From an uncultured Agathobacter sp. (GTDB lineage Bacteria > Bacillota > Clostridia > Lachnospirales > Lachnospiraceae), in the NCBI GenBank assembly GCA_945910395.1, contig CAMDYX010000001.1, positions 1 through 64,000 of the forward strand: a DNA stretch of 64,000 nt, given 5' to 3'. The first letter of the stretch is position 1, and each line of letters starts with the position of its first letter. This document shows positions 38,956 through 47,912 of the stretch, piece by piece. The position numbers were made by a program, and so were the translations under genes. The notes under the pieces were generated by a model. That model was not told the origin of the DNA. It did no database searches and saw only the letters and a list, made by a program, of their open reading frames with translations.

Positions 38956-41409
38956 ATGAAATTCGGACATTTTGATGACGCCAACAAAGAATACGTCATT
39001 ACTTCTCCAAAGACTCCACTTCCCTGGATCAACTACTTAGGATGCGAAAACTTCTTTTCTCTTGTTTCCAACACCTGTGGTGGATATAGTTTTTATAAGG
39101 ATGCAAAGCTGCTGCGTCTGACCCGCTATCGTTACAATAATGTGCCTTATGACAGCAACGGCCATTACTACTACATAAACGAAGCAGGGACCGTCTGGAA
39201 TCCGGGATGGATGCCAACAAAAACCGAGCTTGACAGTTATGAGTGCCGTCACGGAATGGGTTATTCCGTATTTACCGGTGTAAAGAACGGATTAAAAGCG
39301 GAGCTTACCGATTTTGTCCCGATGGGTGACACCTGCGAAGTGAATAAGCTTACGCTTACGAATGAAAGTAACGTAACCAAAGAATTCAGTGTTTTTTCTT
39401 ATATAGAATTCTGTCTCTGGAATGCCATGGACGATATGACCAACTTCCAGCGTAACTTTTCTACCGGCGAAGTAGAAATTCATGGAGATGGTTCCCAGCT
39501 CTATCACAAGACCGAATACCGTGAGCGCCGGAACCACTATGCAGTATATGCAGTCAACGCCGGAGTTTCCGGTTTTGATACCGACCGGGATTCCTTCCTT
39601 GGCGCATACGGTGAAAACAGCGCTCCGGAAGTTGTTGTAAATGCGAAATCCAAAAATTCCGTTGCAAGCGGATGGGCTCCGATCGGTTCCCATCACCTGA
39701 AGATTTCCCTTGCCCCGGGTGAAAGCAAAACCTATGTCTTCGCATTGGGATATGTGGAAAATCCAGTTGCTGAGAAATGGATCGGGCGTCCTGAGGATGG
39801 TATCATCAACCGTGCACCGGCAAATGAGATGTTAAGCAGATATGACACTACAGAAAAGACAGATGCAGCCCTTGCAGCATTAAAGACTTACTGGAACGAC
39901 CTGCTTTCACACTTTACCGTATCCTCTTCCGAGGAGAAGCTGGACCGCATGGTAAATGTATGGCATCAGTATCAGTGCATGGTAACCTTCAACATGAGCC
40001 GTTCCGCCTCCTACTTTGAGTCAGGTATCGGCCGCGGAATGGGATTTCGAGATTCCTGTCAGGATCTTTTAGGCTTTGTTCACCTGATTCCGGATCGTGC
40101 AAGACAGCGTATCCTTGACATTGCCTCCACCCAGTTTGAGGATGGTTCTGCTTATCATCAGTATCAGCCTCTCACCAAGAAAGGAAATGCGGATATCGGA
40201 AGCGGATTTAATGATGATCCACTGTGGCTCATTGCAGGAACAGCAGCCTATATAAAAGAGACCGGTGACTACAGCATCCTGGATGAGATTACACCTTATG
40301 ACAATGATGAATCCAAAGCAACAGACTTCATGGAGCACTTAAGACGTTCCTTCAACTATACCATCAACCATCTTGGTCCTCATGGTCTTCCGCAGATTGG
40401 ACGTGCAGACTGGAACGACTGCCTGAACTTAAACTGCTTCTCAGAGGAGCCCGGAGAATCCTTCCAGACCTTTGGTCCGTCAGAGGGTCCAAACGCCGAG
40501 TCTGTATTCATCGCCGGTATGTTTGTAAGATATGGAAAAGATTACGTGGAAATCTGCAAGCATCGTGGACTTCTTGACGAAGCGAAAAAAGCAGAAGAAG
40601 AAATCAAAAAGATGGAAGCTACCGTACTTGACGCCGGTTGGGACGGAGAATGGTTCCTTCGTGCATACGACCACTATAAGAATAAGATCGGTTCAAAAGA
40701 ATGTGAAGACGGAAAGATTTTCATTGAGCCACAGGGCTTCTGCGTAATGGCAGAAATCGGTTTAAAGGAAGGCAACTGCTTAAAGGCAATGCAGTCTGTA
40801 GAGAAATACTTAGACACGAAATATGGTATTGTTCTTCTTCAGCCGCCTTATCACAGATATCATGTTGAACTTGGAGAAATCTCTTCTTATCCACCGGGAT
40901 ATAAAGAGAATGCCGGAATCTTCTGTCACAACAATCCTTGGATTTCTATCGCGGAGACCGTTGTTGGCCGCGGCGACAGAGCATGGCAGATTTACACCCG
41001 TACATGTCCTGCTTACATCGAAGACATCAGTGAGATTCACCGCACCGAGCCATATGTTTACTCACAGATGATTGCCGGAAAGGACGCTCCGAATTTCGGT
41101 GAGGCTAAGAACAGCTGGCTGACCGGAACCGCGGCCTGGACGTTCCTTGATGTATCGCAGTACATCTTAGGTATCCGCCCGGATTACGATGGACTTCTCA
41201 TCGATCCATGTATTCCTTCTAAGCTGGATGGCTTTGACGCCAAGCGTGATTTCCGTGGCGTAACCTACCGGATCAGCGTAAAGAACCCGGATCATGTAGA
41301 AAAAGGAATTAAGAAGCTTATTGTAAACGGAACCGAAGTAGCCGGCAACCTCATTCCTCTTGATCTTGTAAGCGGTTCTGAAGTTACCGTTGAAGCGATT
41401 ATGGGTTAA
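38956..41409 (+). CDS. Cellobiose phosphorylase (GH94)
   Basis: 817 residues, the usual length for cellobiose phosphorylase. The N-terminus ([20 protein letters not shown]) and [20 protein letters not shown] are characteristic, and the catalytic acid Asp lies in [14 protein letters not shown]. It phosphorolyses cellobiose to glucose-1-phosphate and glucose in the cytoplasm, saving ATP. AGGAGG is 6 bp before the ATG. It is divergent from the lacI-ABC operon that should import its substrate. Confidence 0.95.
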   Translation: MKFGHFDDANKEYVITSPKTPLPWINYLGCENFFSLVSNTCGGYSFYKDAKLLRLTRYRYNNVPYDSNGHYYYINEAGTVWNPGWMPTKTELDSYECRHGMGYSVFTGVKNGLKAELTDFVPMGDTCEVNKLTLTNESNVTKEFSVFSYIEFCLWNAMDDMTNFQRNFSTGEVEIHGDGSQLYHKTEYRERRNHYAVYAVNAGVSGFDTDRDSFLGAYGENSAPEVVVNAKSKNSVASGWAPIGSHHLKISLAPGESKTYVFALGYVENPVAEKWIGRPEDGIINRAPANEMLSRYDTTEKTDAALAALKTYWNDLLSHFTVSSSEEKLDRMVNVWHQYQCMVTFNMSRSASYFESGIGRGMGFRDSCQDLLGFVHLIPDRARQRILDIASTQFEDGSAYHQYQPLTKKGNADIGSGFNDDPLWLIAGTAAYIKETGDYSILDEITPYDNDESKATDFMEHLRRSFNYTINHLGPHGLPQIGRADWNDCLNLNCFSEEPGESFQTFGPSEGPNAESVFIAGMFVRYGKDYVEICKHRGLLDEAKKAEEEIKKMEATVLDAGWDGEWFLRAYDHYKNKIGSKECEDGKIFIEPQGFCVMAEIGLKEGNCLKAMQSVEKYLDTKYGIVLLQPPYHRYHVELGEISSYPPGYKENAGIFCHNNPWISIAETVVGRGDRAWQIYTRTCPAYIEDISEIHRTEPYVYSQMIAGKDAPNFGEAKNSWLTGTAAWTFLDVSQYILGIRPDYDGLLIDPCIPSKLDGFDAKRDFRGVTYRISVKNPDHVEKGIKKLIVNGTEVAGNLIPLDLVSGSEVTVEAIMG

Positions 41410-41499
41410 TCATCCTTGCTTTTTAACCAAATTTGTACACTTTACTTGACAGACTCACTAATCATGGCTTCATAAATCCAAAAGCATTATAGCAAAAAG

Positions 41500-41533
41500 C
41501 AGGCTGGATTGTTTTTCACATCCAGCCTGTTTT
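41500..41533 (+). terminator. Terminator of cellobiose phosphorylase
   Basis: 10-bp stem CAGGCTGGAT/ATCCAGCCTG (41500-41509 and 41520-41529) followed by TTTT. Runs of A before the stem allow bidirectional action. Confidence 0.85.
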
Positions 41534-41549
41534 ATTGCTTTTCGTCCTC

Positions 41550-41874
41550 TACATACCAATTCTCACTTTTCCATTCTTTCGTATGCAGATTTTTCGTCCC
41601 TCTACATACCAATTTTATTTTTCCTAGTTTCTTGTATGTAGCTTTTTTCTTGCCCTACATACCAATCTACATTTTTCCAGTTTCTGGTATGTATTTTCAT
41701 TTCTTTTTGTTACATACTGCCGCTTCGAATACATACAAGATTTCTCTTTTTCGTTTACTGGTATGTAGCCTTACTCTACCACTACCTACCGCTTCTCCAT
41801 CTTCACCTTTTTTGTATGTATCATGCTCATTTTCATACATACCTTATAATTAATTTCATTGATATCGTATGCAT
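41550..41874 (+). repeat. F3 dyad array 2 (six units)
   Basis: Left boxes (TACATACC, one TACCTACC) at 41550, 41603, 41656, 41730, 41783 and 41836; inverted GTATG boxes at 41581, 41634, 41687, 41761, 41814 and 41867. The 31-bp distance is the same in all six units; the period is 53 bp except one 74-bp step that holds an orphan TACATAC at 41711. Filler sequences differ from each other and from array 1. Confidence 0.88.
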
Positions 41875-41909
41875 TCACCTTTCAAACGAGCTCGCTGATT
41901 AGATTTTCT

Positions 41910-42070
41910 CCCACTTCGAATTCCTATTCCTTAGAATGAATTATGCTATTTGAATCAGAACGTTAAAAAACGTCGGTACTTAATGAGTAAACTCTTACGA
42001 ATTTAGTACTGCTACACTTTTTACAAACGAGAGTGGTTTCTGATTCAAATATGCAAATTCAATCGAGAGC
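41910..42070 (+). repeat. F1 palindromic element, copy E (decayed)
   Basis: Recognisable over its whole length but with several unpaired substitutions (for example AAAAAACG against CACTTTTT) and a damaged right end. It lies 19 bp beyond the arcC stop codon. Confidence 0.8.
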
Positions 42071-42088
42071 ATAAATCCAAAAAGGGAT

Positions 42089-43021
42089 TTATTTCTTAAT
42101 CAAAGTTCCCATTCCGCCGGTAATCTCTGTACTTTCCTTGTTCAGCTTGGTAATCAGTACGGAACGAATTGCAGATTCCCCGATGAAATCAATGGCAGCT
42201 TCAATCTTCGGAGCCATGGTCCCTTCCCCAAATTCGCCCTGGGCAAGGTATTTCTTTGCATCCGCCAGATTCAACGTATCCAGCGGTTTCTCATCCTCTT
42301 TGCCGAAATTGATGCATACCTTATCCACACCTGTCAAAATGACAAGCATATCTGCATCTAACAGATCTGCAAGCTTTCCGGCAGCGAGATCCTTCTCGAT
42401 AACAGCGCTGGCGCCCTGAAGCTTGTTCCCCTGTGAAAGGACAGGAATCCCGCCACCTCCGCAGGCAATAACCACCTGATCCGCATCGGAGAGTGCGCGA
42501 ATGGCATCAATTTCAACAATGTCAACCGGCTTTGGAGCAGCGATAATACGGCGGTATCCCCCCTCTACCTCTGCTACATGATTGCCCTTCTTTTCTTCTT
42601 CCTCAGCCTCTTCCTTTGTCATCACCCTGCCAATCAGCTTTGTAGGATGATAGAAAGCTTCATCATAGGGATCAACAATCATCTGAGTAAGAATTGTTGA
42701 AACGGTCTTATATACGCCTCTGTTCAAAAGCTCTGTACGGATAGCATTGGAAAGGTCATGTCCAATATATCCCTGACTCATAGCCGAGCACACAGAGGTC
42801 GGTGTCTTTGTGTATTCCGGATAAATACGGCAGAATTCAGACATTGCCGTATGAATCATTCCAATCTGCGGTCCGTTACTGTGTGTAATGACTACCTGAT
42901 AGTCATCTCTTATAAAATCAGCAACAGCCTTAGCTGTACGCTGTGCAGCCTCCTGCTGTTCCGGTAATGTACTTCCTAATGCCTCATGTCCTAATGCAAT
43001 AACAATCTTCTTCTTTTTCAT
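42089..43021 (-). CDS. arcC: Carbamate kinase-like amino-acid kinase family protein
   Basis: 310 residues. Carbamate kinase features: THSNGPQIGMIHTAM, VCSAMSQGYIGHDLSNA, the VIACGGGGIPV loop and the ILTGVDKV/EGTMAPKIEAA blocks. The first phosphate loop reads ALGHEALG where classical enzymes have ALGGNAL. Such enzymes make ATP from carbamoyl phosphate in arginine, agmatine or purine degradation, but no partner gene is nearby. The ATG at 43021 is preferred for its AGGGGG site. Flanked by inverted F1 copies E and G. Confidence 0.85.
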   Translation of the reverse strand: MKKKKIVIALGHEALGSTLPEQQEAAQRTAKAVADFIRDDYQVVITHSNGPQIGMIHTAMSEFCRIYPEYTKTPTSVCSAMSQGYIGHDLSNAIRTELLNRGVYKTVSTILTQMIVDPYDEAFYHPTKLIGRVMTKEEAEEEEKKGNHVAEVEGGYRRIIAAPKPVDIVEIDAIRALSDADQVVIACGGGGIPVLSQGNKLQGASAVIEKDLAAGKLADLLDADMLVILTGVDKVCINFGKEDEKPLDTLNLADAKKYLAQGEFGEGTMAPKIEAAIDFIGESAIRSVLITKLNKESTEITGGMGTLIKK

Positions 43022-43171
43022 TGCAGCCCCCTGTAAAATAGTCATAATAAAAAGCTGTAATATACAGACTTATCTTTTTGCATTATATCGCTTTTTCCCA
43101 GGTCATTCAATAACTTATTCCATAGAAAAGGCGTAATAAGGCTATTCACACCAAACAATTAAAAAAATAAA

Positions 43172-43350
43172 TCCCATTTCGGAAAAGTGTTCCAAATGAA
43201 TTTGCATATTCGAATCAGAACCCACTCTCGTTTGTAAAAAGCGTAGCGGTACTAAATTCGCAATAAATTGCTCATTAAGTGCCGACGCTTTTTAAACGTT
43301 CTGATTCAAATAGCAAAATTCATTCTTAGGAACACAATCCCGAAATGGGA
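43172..43350 (-). repeat. F1 palindromic element, copy G (opposite orientation)
   Basis: Full-length copy with the GAGAGTGG bulge on the left (read as CCACTCTC), the reverse of copies A-E. It begins 6 bp downstream of the htrA stop codon and fills the gap before arcC. Confidence 0.9.
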
Positions 43351-43355
43351 TATAT

Positions 43356-44873
43356 TTATTGTGTAATGCTGCTTGCGGCGGTAAGGACAACAGAAATCTC
43401 CATTTCCTGATATCCCTGGTTCTGAAGTCTTGATACTTTAAGGGTTACCGTATCCCCGGGCTCATAGTTTTCTAACAGACTCTTAAGCTGTTCCATGCTG
43501 GAAATCGTAGTCTTATCAAGCTCTGTGATGACATCTCCCTGACGAAGTCCTGCAGCCTCAGCTCCTGTTCCCGGCACGGTTGCATAAACATATACACCAA
43601 GAGGCATACCATATTTGGCAGCTACATCGCTGGAAACGTCATTTCCCTGTATACCGAGATATGCCGTCTGTCCCGATGTAACTACACCATTTTCGATCAG
43701 TTCATTTACAATTTCCATCGCATCTGAGATTGGGATTGCATATCCGATTCCCTCCACAGATGTGTCTGAATACTTTGCGGAATTGATTCCGATCACTTCA
43801 CCATTTGCATTTAAAAGTGCGCCACCGCTGTTTCCCGGATTAATTGCCGCATCCGTCTGGATGAGGTTTGTATTTGTAACCGTTGAGGAGTTATCTGAAA
43901 CTGTAACTGTTCTGTTTAATGCGCTGATGACACCGGTTGTAACCGACTGTCCATATCCCAATGCATTTCCGATTGCAATGGTTGCCTCACCAACCTTCAG
44001 ATTAGACGAATCTCCAAGAGTAGCGACCTTAATCTGGCTTAATGTATCACTCTCAATGCTTGACAATGCAACTTTAACCACCGCAAGATCATCCGATGGA
44101 TCTGTTCCCTGAACCTCGGCACTTACTGTAGCTTCATCTACAAATTGAACGGTAAGTGAATCTGCCCCGGAAACCACGTGATTATTTGTTGCGATATAAA
44201 TATATTCTTCATCCTGTGAAACAATGATTCCCGATCCGCAGCTCTGGCTCTCATACTGCTGTGTCTGTCCCCAGAAACCTTGATAGGTATAGGTTCCCAC
44301 GTTTGTGATTGCAACAACACTCGGCATCACTTCTTCCGCCACGGAGGATACATCCACAAGATCTGCCGCTACACCGGTAGCGGTTGAATTCAGGGAATTC
44401 TTATTGGCATTGCCCGCAGAAGCCGCAGCTGAGGTTTCCACACTTTCCTCTTTTGATGAACCATTTTTACTGTTTTCTCCGATGGCACCAATCGCATTCA
44501 ATCCCGCAAAGCTTACACCGGTAAAAACACCGCCACCCACAAGGCCAAATACCAAGGCAATCGCAGCAGCCTTTGCCAGCTTCGTTCCGAAGCCATTCTT
44601 GTGAGTTTTCTTCGAGTTTTCACCTGTTCCGTTATGTCCCGCATATGAATTCTTTGTTCCGTATTGCGAAGAATATGAGGATGTCTGACGATCCTCATAT
44701 GGATTATAGCCCCGCCCATAATTCGGCTGGTTGTATGGATTATATGACGTTTCTCCCGTCTGGGAACCACTGCTCTGATTGTAGCTGCCGCTGCTCTGAC
44801 TATAGCTTCCGCTTTGGCTGTAATTTCCATTCAAATTATAATTGTTGTTTGACCCATAATTATTCTGATCCAT
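43356..44873 (-). CDS. htrA: HtrA/DegP-like serine protease with PDZ domain
   Basis: 505 residues. An Asn/Ser/Tyr/Gln-rich cytoplasmic tail of about 95 residues, one membrane helix (AIALVFGLVGGGVFTGVSF), a trypsin-like domain with catalytic His232 (TNNHVV), Asp262 (PSDDLAVV) and Ser349 (NPGNSGGA), and one C-terminal PDZ domain (AGLRQGDVITELDKTTI). Surface quality-control protease. Start with AAAGGAG. F1 copy G immediately follows. Confidence 0.95.
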   Translation of the reverse strand: MDQNNYGSNNNYNLNGNYSQSGSYSQSSGSYNQSSGSQTGETSYNPYNQPNYGRGYNPYEDRQTSSYSSQYGTKNSYAGHNGTGENSKKTHKNGFGTKLAKAAAIALVFGLVGGGVFTGVSFAGLNAIGAIGENSKNGSSKEESVETSAAASAGNANKNSLNSTATGVAADLVDVSSVAEEVMPSVVAITNVGTYTYQGFWGQTQQYESQSCGSGIIVSQDEEYIYIATNNHVVSGADSLTVQFVDEATVSAEVQGTDPSDDLAVVKVALSSIESDTLSQIKVATLGDSSNLKVGEATIAIGNALGYGQSVTTGVISALNRTVTVSDNSSTVTNTNLIQTDAAINPGNSGGALLNANGEVIGINSAKYSDTSVEGIGYAIPISDAMEIVNELIENGVVTSGQTAYLGIQGNDVSSDVAAKYGMPLGVYVYATVPGTGAEAAGLRQGDVITELDKTTISSMEQLKSLLENYEPGDTVTLKVSRLQNQGYQEMEISVVLTAASSITQ

Positions 44874-44905
44874 GATTTATGACTCCTTTCGTCCGGCACT
44901 TCCAA

Positions 44906-44944
44906 ATAAAAACCCGGATATGTTTTTACCTCTTTACATATCCG
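44906..44944 (-). terminator. Terminator of the lysozyme gene
   Basis: Stem CGGATATGT/ACATATCCG (44915-44923 and 44936-44944) followed on the minus strand by a T-rich tract. Confidence 0.8.
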
Positions 44945-45016
44945 AGTTTATAAGGAATCTGTGTTCAAATTGTGACGAACTTTTGAAAAAATTATTATCT
45001 TTTATAAAGATTTCAT

Positions 45017-47857
45017 TTAGAAAAAGCTCTGGTTCAAGTCAACATTTCCCTTGATTCCCGGAATCGATCCCTTACTGCTATACTGCCAGATATCATATCT
45101 TCCGGTATAGGTACAGGTCGTGTTGTACTGTGCAACCCATATTGAAAATCCGGTATACTTCGAAGGCGTTAAATATTTTGTCAGCCATGTTTTATTTGCA
45201 TATACTCCTGCAGAATATCCTGCATTTTTTACTGTCTGACAGAATGCTAACACAATCGCATCTCTCTGTTCATTGGAAAGACCAAGCTGCGTAGAATCTT
45301 CCATATCGATATAGATCGGTAAACTGATACCGCCATACTGATTTGCGATGCTTACCGCAAGGGAAGCTTCCTCAACCGCCTGCACTTCATTCTGAGCTCT
45401 TGAATAGAAATATAGTCCAACCTTGACACCATTTGCTTTTGCATTCTTAATATTGGTTCCTGCATAGCTGTCGATGGAAAGTGCTCCTGTTGTACCACGG
45501 ATTCCTGCACGAATGATTGCAAAGGAAACTGCCGACTTTGCCTGTGACCAGTCAATGTTTCCCTGCCACTTCGATACGTCAATACCAAATCCACTGGTAA
45601 GAAGGGCTCCATCACTACCGAAATTATACTTGTTTCCTAAGATAACCTGTTCTCCGGTAACCTTATTCCCATTCTTATCAAAGTAATAGCGGGTACCATC
45701 GATGGTCTGCCAGCCATAATAGGTTTTTTCTCCGCTTCCGGACTTATAATAGAAGGTTGCGCCGCTTTTATAGTGACCCACGGTTGCTGCAGTTTTTCCT
45801 TCATTATCTGTAAAAAGTGCATTATCGGATGCATCCTTCAGGGCGGTCTCCGCAGAAACGACAGTAATCGTCACCTTCTCGGTTGTAACCTTTTTCGGAG
45901 TTTCAATGGCATCTGCTGTTTCTTTGGACTCCTCAACATAGGCGTACACGGTAACAGTTCCGCTCTTATAATCCGAAGCCTTAATTGTAACGGACTCTCC
46001 CTCAACTTCCTTATCATTTACCACCAGCTTTGCCTTAAGCTTGCTGTCCGGTGAGGTTACTTTTACCGTTGCACTTCCATTGGTTCCGTCTGCGGTATTA
46101 TAAATTGTCGTTGCCGACACAGAAAGTGTCAGCTTTCCGGTGATATACTCTGTCGCGGTGGTTGTAGTGGTTGTTGTAGTTGAAGTTGCAAGCTTCGGAG
46201 AATAGTGATTGATAATGCGGGCGGAATTTCCTTCTGCACCTGTTTGATTTTCATTTTTATTCTCGTTTTCGCTACTATTTTCGCTACTGTTTTCACTGCT
46301 ACTTTCACTGCTGTTTTCGCTGCTGTTTTCGCTACTGTTTTCGCTATTGTTTTCGCTATTGTTTTCGCTATTGTTTTCGCTACTGTTTTCGCTACTGTTT
46401 TCGCTACTGCTTTCTATCCCTTTACAATTACTTATATTCACTAAACATTTTGGGCAATCTCTATTCTTATGATCTGCAGTACATTTATCCGTACAGCTGC
46501 AGCCTTGGCATTTGGTGCGGTCAGCCTTACATACCAAGCACTCTCCATTTGTATTGTCCGCGGTACACTTAGTGTCACAAGTACACGTCTTCTCTGTCCC
46601 TTTACAATTACTTATATTTTCTTTACATTTTGGACATTCACTATTTTTTTGTTCTGAAGTACATTTGTCCGTACAACTGCAGCCCTGACATTTCGTGTGG
46701 TCGTCCTTACAAATGAGACACTTGGTATTCTTGCTGCTATCCGTACACTTTACATCGCAGGTACATACTGCATTTTTTTTCAGCCGTACTACAGCTTCCT
46801 TTGAAACTGCTGCTGCATCTGCAAACTTTGGTGCAGCCTCGGAAAACCTTGCATTTCCTTCCAGGATATAGGAATCCACCCATTCTACGGTATCCTTAAG
46901 AACATTCTCAACCACGATTTCCTCATGGGTTTCCTTTACGTCTCCGGCTGCTGCCTCCGATACGGTTTTATCTTCAATCGTCTCAACTGCCTTGTACTCC
47001 AGTTTGTCCTTTACATTGACCTTGACGGTAAGACTGCTTGGAATGTAATCATTGGTTGGAACCAGGCAGGCAAGATAATCTCCGCTGTTTATCTTCGAAA
47101 TGTAAATCATTCCATCTGAATTATCATCGGTATAGCTTTCCCCACTGATTCCTGCCAGCGCATTGCAGTAATCCTGCAGCACTTTTTCCTTTTCGATGAG
47201 AAGAGCTTCCTTTTCGGAAAGCTCCAAGCCGGTATCTGAAGATAAATAGGTGACATCATCAAAAACCGCACCTTCCTCGCCGAGAATCAGCAGTCCGTTT
47301 CCTTCGTCAGCCGCAACAGCCTCTCCCTCCGGGTCTCCTGTAGCATTATAATTTCCGGACGCTGCCTCCTCAGATGCATTCTCAATCTTTTCATTGATAT
47401 CCTCAATTGCATCAATGGCATCACTTAACTTTTTCTTATCGTTTGGGCTGATCAGCTTTACCTGAAAAGCCTCTCCGCTGATCTTTGAATTATTCTCTCC
47501 TTTGATATACAGAGTCAGATCCTTTTCCAATGAATCGCTGGAAATCTTACAGGAAACAAAATTCGGAATATTTACAAGCTCTGTGGCCTGTTCAGCAGGC
47601 TTTTCCGTCTCTTCCTGTACAATCACCGTCTGTGTCTGGGTCTCTGTTTCCGTAACTACTTCCACAGCCTCCTGTGCAGCGGTGTTATGCTGATAAATTG
47701 CAACGCCCCCCACAGATGCTACCATAAGTGAACCGGCTGTACATCCGGCTACGATAATCTGCGTGGTCTGAGACCATCCGGCAATTGTCCCAGGCAGATT
47801 CTTTACTCCGGCGGCAAGCTTTGGTCCCACGCCTTTAAGCACTTCAAAAAAACTCAT
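45017..47857 (-). CDS. Membrane-anchored GH25 lysozyme with Cys-rich repeats
   Basis: 946 residues: N-terminal membrane helix (about 31-53), a helical region, a cysteine-rich segment (about 362-478) consisting of two copies of a 60-residue unit with CTCD.KC and CSCTDKC motifs, a SSEN/NSEN low-complexity spacer (about 479-536), an Ig-like region, a wall-binding-type repeat (GWQTIDGTRYYFDKNG) and a C-terminal GH25 muramidase (about 754-946) with DVSKWQGNIDW and IDMED. It should cut peptidoglycan outside the membrane. Cys-rich units in a muramidase are unusual. Monocistronic with its own terminator. Confidence 0.9.
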   Translation of the reverse strand: MSFFEVLKGVGPKLAAGVKNLPGTIAGWSQTTQIIVAGCTAGSLMVASVGGVAIYQHNTAAQEAVEVVTETETQTQTVIVQEETEKPAEQATELVNIPNFVSCKISSDSLEKDLTLYIKGENNSKISGEAFQVKLISPNDKKKLSDAIDAIEDINEKIENASEEAASGNYNATGDPEGEAVAADEGNGLLILGEEGAVFDDVTYLSSDTGLELSEKEALLIEKEKVLQDYCNALAGISGESYTDDNSDGMIYISKINSGDYLACLVPTNDYIPSSLTVKVNVKDKLEYKAVETIEDKTVSEAAAGDVKETHEEIVVENVLKDTVEWVDSYILEGNARFSEAAPKFADAAAVSKEAVVRLKKNAVCTCDVKCTDSSKNTKCLICKDDHTKCQGCSCTDKCTSEQKNSECPKCKENISNCKGTEKTCTCDTKCTADNTNGECLVCKADRTKCQGCSCTDKCTADHKNRDCPKCLVNISNCKGIESSSENSSENSSENNSENNSENNSENSSENSSENSSESSSENSSENSSENENKNENQTGAEGNSARIINHYSPKLATSTTTTTTTTATEYITGKLTLSVSATTIYNTADGTNGSATVKVTSPDSKLKAKLVVNDKEVEGESVTIKASDYKSGTVTVYAYVEESKETADAIETPKKVTTEKVTITVVSAETALKDASDNALFTDNEGKTAATVGHYKSGATFYYKSGSGEKTYYGWQTIDGTRYYFDKNGNKVTGEQVILGNKYNFGSDGALLTSGFGIDVSKWQGNIDWSQAKSAVSFAIIRAGIRGTTGALSIDSYAGTNIKNAKANGVKVGLYFYSRAQNEVQAVEEASLAVSIANQYGGISLPIYIDMEDSTQLGLSNEQRDAIVLAFCQTVKNAGYSAGVYANKTWLTKYLTPSKYTGFSIWVAQYNTTCTYTGRYDIWQYSSKGSIPGIKGNVDLNQSFF

Positions 47858-47871
47858 TACTTACTCCTTAA

Positions 47872-47906
47872 ATATAAAAGCGCTCTTAGCATATGAAAAG
47901 AGCGCT
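47872..47906 (-). terminator. Terminator of glmS
   Basis: Stem AGCGCTCTT/AAGAGCGCT (47879-47887 and 47898-47906) followed on the minus strand by TTTATATTT. Confidence 0.85.
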
Positions 47907-47912
47907 TTTCTC

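Noticed and set aside
42073..42090. Terminator at the end of arcC (AAATCC/GGATTT)
   Set aside because: Six-base AT-rich stem without a following T tract on the minus strand, overlapping the stop codon.
46205..46444. Plus-strand frame with a repeated FATVFA-type peptide
   Set aside because: Shadow of the SSEN repeat in the lysozyme gene.
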